Source: Sphingobacterium thalpophilum (GTDB lineage Bacteria > Bacteroidota > Bacteroidia > Flavobacteriales > Flavobacteriaceae). From it: a DNA stretch of 5,582 nt. The stretch covers positions 1 to 5,582 of the forward strand of contig CALQBR020000109.1 in the NCBI GenBank assembly GCA_943328865.2. Direction: 5' to 3'. The notes under the pieces were generated by a model. It worked only from the letters and a program-made list of their open reading frames with translations, was not told where the DNA came from and did no database searches. This document shows, in pieces, positions 1 through 5,582 of the stretch; position 1 is the first letter of the stretch, and each line of letters opens with the position of its first letter. A program made the position numbers and the translations under genes.

Positions 1-48
1 AAAAAATCCAAATCTAGAATTATTAAGAAAATCTTTTGATCTGGACTT
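1..48 (-). terminator. Probable intrinsic terminator of the sixA-ppk-ppx cluster
   Basis: Read on the minus strand, AGTCCAGATC (plus-strand 47-38) can pair with GATTTGGATT (14-5), a 10-bp stem with two G-U pairs. A T-run follows at 6-1 and may continue beyond the window edge. The 23-base loop contains a smaller AAGA/TCTT hairpin. It directly abuts the TAA at 49-47 that closes the YitT-like remnant, so it was probably that gene's terminator. It is now the first one downstream of ppx. Stem strength was judged by eye only, and the T-run is cut by the edge. Confidence 0.5.
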
Positions 49-178
49 ATAGCGTTTTTCTAATTGGACCAAATAATTCAGTAGCTTCCATAATCACCAT
101 ATAAGCATTAGGATCAACTTCTGCTACCAATCTTTTTAGAATATGAATTCTATTGGATCTTTTTGTAATACAGCGCTT
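47..178 (-). pseudogene. C-terminal remnant resembling a YitT/DUF2179-family protein
   Basis: A minus-strand frame is open from just after a TAA at 181-179 to a TAA at 49-47, about 43 codons. It has no usable start codon: the first ATG is at 100-98, near the end. The peptide includes ILKRLVAEVDPNAYMVI and ends in FGPIRKTL. This resembles the cytoplasmic DUF2179 domain at the end of YitT-type membrane proteins, whose typical pattern is a basic helix, then D-P/S-N-A-F plus a hydrophobic strand, then a Gly. The transmembrane part expected upstream is missing, because ppx occupies that DNA in another frame. The frame overlaps the last codons of ppx and ends at the terminator. I infer a 5'-deleted gene. 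The family match is from memory of the pattern and the segment is short, so it could also be an unrelated conserved tail or chance. Confidence 0.45.
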
Positions 179-1043
179 TTACTATTCCATCAGAAAGACC
201 AATTTTAGGAACATAAATATTTCTGGCACCACTCCATTTCATGGCATTAAGATAAACCCGAATAGCTGGTACAATTACATCTGCGCGGTCTGGATTTAAA
301 CCTAATTCCGAAATTCGTTGTTCATAAGTTAGCGAATTCAAAAATGCATATTGAGAGTTCATATAAATATAGGAAAGCGGCTTGTCTTGCAGTTTTCCAG
401 ACATTTTAAAAATTTTATTGATATTACCACCAGAACCAATTAAGCTAATTCGATCATAAGCTTCAGTATGGGTTTTTATCCATTTTTCGATTTCCTGCCA
501 AACAATTTCGCTAACGACTTCGTTTAACAATCTTACGGTACCTGCTTTAAAGGATTTGGAAGCCACCATTTTTCCGCCAGAAAATAGCGAAAATTCAGTA
601 CTTCCACCACCAACATCCACATAAAGATAGGTCTGTTCTGTTTTTAATAAATAATGTAAATCTGTAGAAGCAATAATAGCCGCCTCTTTTTTGCCGTCAA
701 TTATCTCAATTTTGATGTCTGATTTCTTTTTTATAATCTCAACCACTTCTTTTCCGTTATAAGCCTCACGCATGGCAGAAGTCGCGCAAGCCATATATTT
801 TTCGACTTTATGTACTTTCATTAACAATTTAAAGGCTTTCATGGCATCAATCATCCTTTCGATGTTATCTTCGCAAATTTCACCTACAGTAAAGGCATCT
901 TGTCCCAAACGAATGGGTACACGAACTAAAGCGCTCTTGCTAAATTGGGTTTCTTTTCCGGATTTTTCTATAATATTGACAACCAAAAGACGCATCGCAT
1001 TAGAGCCAATATCTATAGCTGCATATTTTTTTATTGAAATCAT
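150..1043 (-). CDS. ppx: Exopolyphosphatase, short Ppx/GppA-family form
   Basis: Cytoplasmic phosphatase of the ASKHA (actin/Hsp70-like) fold, expected to release orthophosphate from the ends of inorganic polyphosphate; related enzymes also hydrolyse pppGpp. The 297 residues show the family motifs in order: phosphate-1 loop AIDIGSNAMRLL (residues 9-20), ATSAMREAYNG (87-97), a probable catalytic Glu120 in the GKKEA segment (matching Glu121 of E. coli Ppx by position), phosphate-2 loop DVGGGSTE (143-150), the IGSGGNINK loop (202-210) and NPDRADVIVPA (250-260). At this length it has only the two N-terminal ASKHA domains and lacks the HD-like C-terminal domains of the roughly 500-residue E. coli enzyme, which is usual in Bacteroidota. 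The start is fixed by the phosphate-1 loop beginning about eight residues in; no clear Shine-Dalgarno precedes it. It follows ppk by 46 bp on the same strand, so co-transcription is likely. Ppx versus GppA specificity cannot be settled from sequence, but the ppk1 neighbour favours polyphosphate. Confidence 0.93.
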   Translation of the reverse strand: MISIKKYAAIDIGSNAMRLLVVNIIEKSGKETQFSKSALVRVPIRLGQDAFTVGEICEDNIERMIDAMKAFKLLMKVHKVEKYMACATSAMREAYNGKEVVEIIKKKSDIKIEIIDGKKEAAIIASTDLHYLLKTEQTYLYVDVGGGSTEFSLFSGGKMVASKSFKAGTVRLLNEVVSEIVWQEIEKWIKTHTEAYDRISLIGSGGNINKIFKMSGKLQDKPLSYIYMNSQYAFLNSLTYEQRISELGLNPDRADVIVPAIRVYLNAMKWSGARNIYVPKIGLSDGIVKALYYKKIQ

Positions 1044-1089
1044 TCTCGAGTCTGTTCTTGGAGTTAAATTTTGAAGTAAAGTGGCAACA

Positions 1090-3204
1090 TTATAACTTTT
1101 CAGTAATTACATCCAATTTATCAAAAAAATAATTATATGTTTCTGTTTGCGCTCTAAATACTGGATTCTCACCACGAACGCGGTATTGATTGTCTAATTT
1201 TTCAGAATGAAAACGGGCTTTTACATTGCCTTTCCAACCAATATCAAATGTATCAATTAGTTGTTTTTTTATTTCATCATCATAAATTGGACAGGCTACT
1301 TCTACCCTACCATCGATATTTCTAGTCATAAAATCTGCTGAAGAAATAAACACTTCAGGATTATCTTCATTTCCAAAAATATATACTCTAGAATGTTCTA
1401 AATAATTATCAACAATACTGATGGCCTCAATATTTTCGCTCATTCCTTTTACACCAGGAATTAAGCAACAAATACCCCTTATTTCTAATTGAATTTTTAC
1501 CCCAGCATTACTAGCATCATACAATTTATCTATCATTGCATAGTCCGACAAACTATTCATTTTTAGCTTTATATAGGCTTTCTTGCCAAGGCGTGCATGG
1601 ATAATTTCTCGATCAATAAGTTTGTAAAATCGGGAACGGGTATAATGTGGAGAGACAATCAGATGCTTGTAGCGATGAATTCTAAAGTTAACATCAAAGA
1701 ATTCGAATATTTTAGTAATGTCTTTTAATATTTGTTGGTGGCTAGTAAAAAGAGTTACATCAGTATAAACTTTTGCTGTAGACTCATTGAAATTACCAGT
1801 AGAAATTAATCCGTAACGCACTAATTTTCCTTGTTCAATTCTGTCAATCACACATATTTTACTATGCACTTTAAGTCCTTTTATTCCAAAAATAAGTTCA
1901 ATTCCTTCGGTTTGCATTTGCTCTGCATAGGAAATATTACTTGCCTCATCAAAACGAGCTTGAAGTTCAATCTGAACCGTTACTTTTTTTCCGTTTTTAG
2001 CAGCATTTATCAATGAGCTGATTACTTGGGAATTCTTGGCTAAACGGTATAAGGTGATTTTTATAGCTGATACATTTGGATCCAATGCCGCTTCTCGAAG
2101 AAATTTTATGATATAAGAAAAAGATTGGTAAGGGGCATTGACCAGGAAATCCTTTTGAGCAATTTTGTTCAAAATACTACCATCTAAACTCAACCCTTCT
2201 ACAGGTAAAGGAATTTTTTGTTTATAAACCAAATCATATCTCCCCAAATTCGGGAAACTCATATAATCGCGTCTGTTGTGGTATCTTCCGCCTGGGATAA
2301 TACTATCAGAAGCATCAATTCCCATGTGGGTTAGGAAAAATTTTAAAGTGTCTTTCCCAATCGATTGGTCATAAACAAAACGAACGGGCTCGCCAATTCT
2401 CCTATCTTTTACACTAGTAGCAATTTTTTCAAGCATACTCTTACTCATGTCGCTATCAATATCCAATTGGGCATCACGGGTAATTTTTATCATGTGAGCA
2501 GCTATACTTTTGTAATCAAAAATATTGAAAATACTAGCTATATTGTATCGAATTACATCATCTAGAAGAATAATATACTGTTTGTCATTACTTGATGGCA
2601 AAACAACAAATCGATTAATGCTTGTTGGAATTTCAACTACCGCATAGCGAACCTCCGGTTTTTCTTTCACTAATCCTAATAATTTTGATTTACCTCCAGT
2701 ATTCATTGTTAATTTAACAGCTAAATACCCCGAAGTATCCTTTAATAAAGGAAATTCAGCCAAATCATTTAATATAATTGTGACTAATGCGGGACTAACC
2801 TTTTGAATAAAAAAGTCTTTGATGAAATTTTCTTGATCTTTTGAAACTTCATTTTCATTGATAATGAAAATATTTTCTTTCTGAAGTTTATTTTCGATGA
2901 TATTTAAAATTCGTAAACTTTCAGATTGCTGCTGTATTACAATCGAAGTAATCTCTTTTACTAATTGTTGGGCATTATGACCGCCTAACATTTTTTCTCC
3001 CGATATTCCAGAAAGACTCAATCTTCGGATGGCTGCATATCGAACCCTAAAAAATTCATCAAGATTATTAGAAAAAATACCTAAAAAGCGAAACCTATCC
3101 AAAAGGGGTACATTCTCATCGGCGGCCTCTTGAAGTACTCTTGCATTAAAAGCCAACCAGCTTTTTTCTCTATCAACATATCGGTACTTTTTTTCTGAAA
3201 TCAT
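1090..3204 (-). CDS. ppk1: Polyphosphate kinase 1
   Basis: Transfers the gamma-phosphate of ATP reversibly onto a growing polyphosphate chain through a phosphohistidine intermediate. At 704 residues it is close to the 688 of E. coli PPK and appears complete. The N domain (about 1-110) carries the hallmark SNNLDEFFRVR (45-55), which contributes to ATP binding. The head domain spans roughly 110-320. The first phospholipase-D-like catalytic domain (about 325-505) has TLYRLAK (384-390, Arg387) and QARFDE (415-420, Arg417), equivalent to the Mg/phosphate-binding arginines of E. coli, and KVHSKI (445-450), whose His447 should be the autophosphorylated residue. The second (about 510-690) has LEHSR (602-606, His604), equivalent to the second essential His, and ISSADFMTRN (620-629). 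All key residues are present. The ATG overlaps the stop of the sixA-like gene as ATGA, implying translational coupling, and ppx follows 46 bp downstream. Confidence 0.97.
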   Translation of the reverse strand: MISEKKYRYVDREKSWLAFNARVLQEAADENVPLLDRFRFLGIFSNNLDEFFRVRYAAIRRLSLSGISGEKMLGGHNAQQLVKEITSIVIQQQSESLRILNIIENKLQKENIFIINENEVSKDQENFIKDFFIQKVSPALVTIILNDLAEFPLLKDTSGYLAVKLTMNTGGKSKLLGLVKEKPEVRYAVVEIPTSINRFVVLPSSNDKQYIILLDDVIRYNIASIFNIFDYKSIAAHMIKITRDAQLDIDSDMSKSMLEKIATSVKDRRIGEPVRFVYDQSIGKDTLKFFLTHMGIDASDSIIPGGRYHNRRDYMSFPNLGRYDLVYKQKIPLPVEGLSLDGSILNKIAQKDFLVNAPYQSFSYIIKFLREAALDPNVSAIKITLYRLAKNSQVISSLINAAKNGKKVTVQIELQARFDEASNISYAEQMQTEGIELIFGIKGLKVHSKICVIDRIEQGKLVRYGLISTGNFNESTAKVYTDVTLFTSHQQILKDITKIFEFFDVNFRIHRYKHLIVSPHYTRSRFYKLIDREIIHARLGKKAYIKLKMNSLSDYAMIDKLYDASNAGVKIQLEIRGICCLIPGVKGMSENIEAISIVDNYLEHSRVYIFGNEDNPEVFISSADFMTRNIDGRVEVACPIYDDEIKKQLIDTFDIGWKGNVKARFHSEKLDNQYRVRGENPVFRAQTETYNYFFDKLDVITEKL

Positions 3205-3689
3205 AATTTTAAATCTCTTGGAAATATCATTTTTTGTGTTTTGCCTTTATTTATTGTTTCCCAATGATTCGTATCAAATTTTATGGAGACCAAACCTGAT
3301 GTGGGGACATTGTCGATGGAAACGTCGCCAAATTTATTAACAAAATTTGTTATGGCCTCATTATGTCCGAAAAGAATAACATTTTCATAATCATTATTAC
3401 AAGATTTAACGATTTTCTCCAGTTGATCTTCATCAAAAGTGTACAATTCATCTTTAAAAATAATGCTCTCTATAGGGCAAAGCATATTTTGAGTGAAGAT
3501 AAGAGCCGTTTCAACAGCTCTTTTAGCAGTACTACTCCAAATGATAAAGGTTTTAGGTAAATGTTTTAAAATATCAACTGAGACTAAGTGTGCGTCTTTC
3601 ACTCCTCGATTAGACAATGAGCGTTTTTTATCATGCACTGGAGTGTTCCAACTCGATTTTGCATGACGAATTAAGATTAAATTTTTCAT
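3201..3689 (-). CDS. sixA: SixA-like histidine phosphatase (RHG/phosphoglycerate mutase superfamily)
   Basis: A small cytoplasmic phosphatase of the histidine-phosphatase superfamily. At 162 residues it is almost the same length as E. coli SixA (161), which acts on phosphohistidine in phosphotransfer proteins. Visible active-site elements are LIRHAKSSW (5-13), with phospho-acceptor His9 and phosphate-binding Arg8; SSTAKRAVET (52-61), with Arg57; a probable acid Glu81 in DELYTF (80-85); and FGHNEAI (107-113), with the second catalytic His109. The LSNRG segment (25-29) is also typical. There is no signal peptide or membrane segment. The start places the RHA motif seven residues in, as in family members. 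It is first in the minus-strand cluster and overlaps ppk1 by 4 bp, suggesting shared expression. The true substrate is unknown: a phosphohistidine protein is the family default, and a role linked to polyphosphate or to PPK's own phosphohistidine is only a guess from context. The symbol is by similarity. Confidence 0.85.
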   Translation of the reverse strand: MKNLILIRHAKSSWNTPVHDKKRSLSNRGVKDAHLVSVDILKHLPKTFIIWSSTAKRAVETALIFTQNMLCPIESIIFKDELYTFDEDQLEKIVKSCNNDYENVILFGHNEAITNFVNKFGDVSIDNVPTSGLVSIKFDTNHWETINKGKTQKMIFPRDLKL

Positions 3690-4182
3690 AGGAAAATTAT
3701 TAGTTACTATTTGGGCACTACTATTAATTATAATAAAAAATGAATCTCCAATTTACAAAAAAAATCCGAATTCAAATTATTTTTTCTTTCTGATAGTTTC
3801 TTATGATAGTGAGGGGAATTTTTCAGTTTATTTTCATTTGTTAAAATAGCGAATCAAATTAATTTATAATGAAAGTGTAATGATTTTATATGCTCCTTTT
3901 AAATAATTTATTAAACAAAAAAAATAAAACATTTTTAAATCAATAAGATCCAAAAAACCAAAATCAGGCGTTGAAAATTAAAATCAAAACCATAGGTAAT
4001 TGATATTTTTAAACAATAATATAATTATTACATTTATTCAAGTAAACGAATATAAGTTATTGTATATCATTATTTAAAAATTAAAAAAAAACTTAAAAAA
4101 TACACTTAAACGAATTTAACAGCTATTGGAAGACAGAAGTGATTTACAATAATTCTTTATAATTAATTTGGCAAGACAATTA

Positions 4183-4214
4183 GTTGTTAACACAAACACA
4201 ATTAAATATTTTTT
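4183..4214 (+). promoter_or_regulatory. Weak candidate promoter for the surface-protein gene
   Basis: GTTG at 4183-4186 is followed after 20 bases by TATTTTTT at 4207-4214. This matches the Bacteroidota -33 (TTTG/TTG) and -7 (TAnnTTTG) pattern with acceptable spacing and one mismatch in the -7 box. Transcription would start near 4220 and leave a leader of about 100 bases containing the 4246-4283 hairpin. In DNA this AT-rich, such a match can easily occur by chance. Confidence 0.2.
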
Positions 4215-4245
4215 TAAAAAATTCAACATGAATATGAAGTAGAAC

Positions 4246-4283
4246 AACACTATAGATATTATTCAATAATTAGGTGTTTTTTT
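4246..4283 (+). terminator. Hairpin with U-run in the leader; possible attenuator or terminator
   Basis: AACAC plus TA (4246-4252) can pair with TA plus GTGTT (4271-4272, 4274-4278) with G4273 bulged, and ATTA (4258-4261) with TAAT (4267-4270) above an internal bulge. Seven T's follow at 4277-4283, overlapping the 3' arm. It points along the plus strand and ends 37 bases before the chosen ATG of the surface-protein gene, with no plus-strand gene upstream in the window to terminate. It could limit leader transcription, end a small RNA, or be a chance AT-rich palindrome; the stem is weak (three G-C pairs). Confidence 0.28.
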
Positions 4284-4320
4284 CATGCTGCTACTATATT
4301 CAAATAAAAAATATTTACAT

Positions 4321-5582
4321 ATGAAAAAAAATACATTTTTTAGATCGGAATTTTATATCAAACAGTTTTTTATCATAATTGTTTTAATTTTTTATGCAAG
4401 CACTTCCTTTTCCCAAATAGATCTTAGAAACTGTAGTTACAATTGCGGTTACAATAATTACACTTTAAATGATGTAATTCTTAGTCTAACTGATATGAAT
4501 GGCATACCGATAAACAATTCAACTTGTACTCAGGGTGAAATTACCAAAGTATATATACTAATGAATTACACCTCAAATTCGAATGCAAACATCCATTATT
4601 CGAGATTATTTGCAGATTTATCAATTGATGGAATTAGTATGCCTCTCCATTTTTATTTAGGAACTGTGACACCTGGATTAGGTCAAAAAAAAATATTTGG
4701 CCCCTTTAACTGGACTTGTGGTCAAGAGTTAATTTTGTCCAATATCTTAGCTACTTGGAAAACAAGCGAATCTAATAATCCTGGTGAAACTTATACTTGT
4801 GAAAGTTACAATTCCGCACAATGTAATTTTTCTTCAAATATTTATATTTCAAAGCCTTTGGCAGTACAGTTTAAATATTACGCCTGTACCGCTAGTAATC
4901 TAACGACAGTTTATTTTAAGTCAACAACAAATGGAGGGAAATTTCCTTATACATATGCTTGGGATTTTGATTCAGATGGAATAACAGATGCCACTATTGC
5001 AAATCCAACTCATACTTACAACAACACCACTGCACATTCTGCAAAGCTCCGTGTAACAGATTTTAATGGTCAAACCAATAACTATTCGTTACCTATAAAT
5101 TACCCATCAGAAATAACATTAACTGCAGACATTAACAATCTAGGTTGCTCAGGGAATGATAGCGGCACTATAAATCTTTCTGTATCAGGAGGTACTCCTA
5201 ATTATAAATACTTGTGGAGTAATGATGCCAAAACAGAAGATCTCTTTGGATTGATAAATGGTATTTATAAAGTCACAGTGACTGATTCAAACGAATGTCA
5301 AAAAAAAGCAGTTTATCAAATTTCGGGTGTTGACAACTCTAAGCCAATAGTAACCGCTGCTAATGATTATTCCATAGATGGATGTGCCGAAACTGCAATT
5401 GTAAGTCTACCATATAGTCCAACGGAAACTATAATTTCATTAGACCAATTTAATGCGATTGGAAGTATTGTTTCTGATAATTCGAGTAATTTAATATTAA
5501 GTTATATAGATATTAAAACAGGAACATGTCCCATAAATATCACTAGAACATTTTATGCTAAAGATCAATGTAACAATATAGG
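4321..5582 (+). CDS. Secreted modular surface protein with PKD and SprB-like repeats (3' end outside window)
   Basis: The frame is open from the ATG at 4321 to the edge: 420 codons plus two bases, no stop. Residues 1-31 form a Sec signal peptide: basic MKKN start, hydrophobic FFIIIVLIFYA core, likely cleavage SFS before Gln32. Residues 33-180 are a Cys-containing region (C38, C42, C69, C133, C160, C168) with FNWTCGQE (129-136), resembling N-terminal regions of large flavobacterial surface proteins. Residues about 183-260 are a PKD domain: YAWDFDSDG (212-220), NPTHTY (228-233), LRVTD (243-247). Residues about 264-335 match the SprB repeat: GTINLSVSGGTPNYKYLWS (282-300), then NGIYKVTVTDSNEC (313-326). 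From about 341 an Ig/HYR-like module begins: VSLPYS (361-366), GTCPINITRTF (401-411). The full protein is probably much larger and may end in a type IX secretion or gliding-type C-terminal domain; that end is not visible. Likely roles are adhesion or gliding. No Shine-Dalgarno is seen; the A-rich bases before the ATG are typical of the phylum. An in-frame ATG at 4285 would add 12 residues; 4321 gives the better signal peptide. Confidence 0.88.
   Translation, partial: MKKNTFFRSEFYIKQFFIIIVLIFYASTSFSQIDLRNCSYNCGYNNYTLNDVILSLTDMNGIPINNSTCTQGEITKVYILMNYTSNSNANIHYSRLFADLSIDGISMPLHFYLGTVTPGLGQKKIFGPFNWTCGQELILSNILATWKTSESNNPGETYTCESYNSAQCNFSSNIYISKPLAVQFKYYACTASNLTTVYFKSTTNGGKFPYTYAWDFDSDGITDATIANPTHTYNNTTAHSAKLRVTDFNGQTNNYSLPINYPSEITLTADINNLGCSGNDSGTINLSVSGGTPNYKYLWSNDAKTEDLFGLINGIYKVTVTDSNECQKKAVYQISGVDNSKPIVTAANDYSIDGCAETAIVSLPYSPTETIISLDQFNAIGSIVSDNSSNLILSYIDIKTGTCPINITRTFYAKDQCNNI

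Larger units (their letters stand above)
3690..4320. other. AT-rich divergent intergenic region
   Basis: This 631-bp region separates the start of the sixA-like gene (minus) from the start of the surface-protein gene (plus), so it must hold both promoters. Hand counting 3721-4320 gives 117 G or C in 600 bases, about 20%, clearly lower than either flanking gene. No reading frame of useful length or tRNA-like structure was found. No perfect Bacteroidota -7 element (TAnnTTTG) occurs on either strand. The closest candidates are a degenerate promoter near 4183-4214, and on the minus strand a TATAAT-like box just upstream of sixA around 3723-3735 without a well-spaced -35 partner. The 9-mer TAAACGAAT occurs twice, at 4043-4051 and 4107-4115. 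A hairpin with a T-run lies at 4246-4283. The rest is A/T tracts with no assignable role. Confidence 0.8.

Noticed and set aside
47..178. The YitT-like tail as a frameshifted extension of ppx
   Set aside because: ppx already has the usual length and ends just after its conserved GLSDGIVKALYY segment; the tail does not resemble any Ppx domain.
772..1074. Plus-strand open frame of about 100 codons opposite ppx
   Set aside because: It lies antisense to the conserved ppx N-terminal motifs, has no recognisable domain, and the ppx frame explains the conservation.
1831..2565. Two short plus-strand open frames opposite ppk1
   Set aside because: Both are antisense to well-conserved ppk1 and have low-complexity, unrecognisable peptides.
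3363..3560. Short plus-strand open frame opposite the sixA-like gene
   Set aside because: It is antisense to the catalytic region of a clear histidine phosphatase and shows no domain or initiation signal.
4285..4320. Upstream in-frame ATG at 4285 as the start of the surface-protein gene
   Set aside because: It would put 12 extra residues before a standard basic signal-peptide start and lies directly against the hairpin T-run; 4321 fits better, though this is not proven.
3690..4320. Small protein genes in the AT-rich spacer
   Set aside because: ATG codons there, such as those near 3869 and 3882, meet stops within about ten codons, and nothing resembles a conserved peptide.
3690..4320. CRISPR array, tRNA or insertion-sequence ends in the spacer
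   Set aside because: No regularly spaced repeats, cloverleaf or inverted terminal repeats were seen; the apparent repetition is A/T tracts.

Overview
The window looks like chromosomal DNA from a member of the Bacteroidota, most likely Flavobacterium or a close relative in the Flavobacteriaceae. Grounds for this are the high AT content, the absence of clear Shine-Dalgarno sequences before the genes, the linkage of a SixA-like phosphatase, polyphosphate kinase 1 and a short Ppx/GppA phosphatase, and a secreted protein with PKD and SprB-type modules, which is characteristic of gliding flavobacteria.

Layout. Bases 1-48 hold a probable intrinsic terminator for the minus strand. Bases 47-178 hold a short minus-strand reading frame with no start codon; it resembles the C-terminal end of a YitT/DUF2179-type membrane protein and is probably a gene remnant. 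Bases 150-3689 hold a compact minus-strand cluster, read from right to left: sixA-like histidine phosphatase (3689-3201), ppk1 (3204-1090, overlapping the first gene by ATGA) and ppx (1043-150, after a 46-bp gap). Bases 3690-4320 are a very AT-rich divergent intergenic region, about 20% G+C by hand count. From 4321 to the right edge a plus-strand gene runs out of the window. It encodes a secreted, modular cell-surface protein: signal peptide, Cys-containing N-terminal region, PKD domain, SprB-like repeat, then the start of an Ig/HYR-like module.

How the genes work together. Ppk1 makes polyphosphate from ATP and Ppx removes terminal phosphates from it, so the pair sets the polyphosphate level. 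The SixA-like phosphatase is translationally coupled to ppk1; its substrate cannot be read from the sequence. The surface protein is a separate, divergently transcribed unit, probably an adhesin or gliding-associated protein exported by the Sec and type IX systems. The type IX signal would lie beyond the window.

The main cluster is ordinary core metabolism. The parts most worth a second look are the YitT-like remnant joined to the end of ppx, the AT-rich leader with a hairpin and U-run in front of the surface protein, and the N-terminal region of that protein. I saw no CRISPR array, tRNA, rRNA, insertion sequence or defence-type gene cluster.
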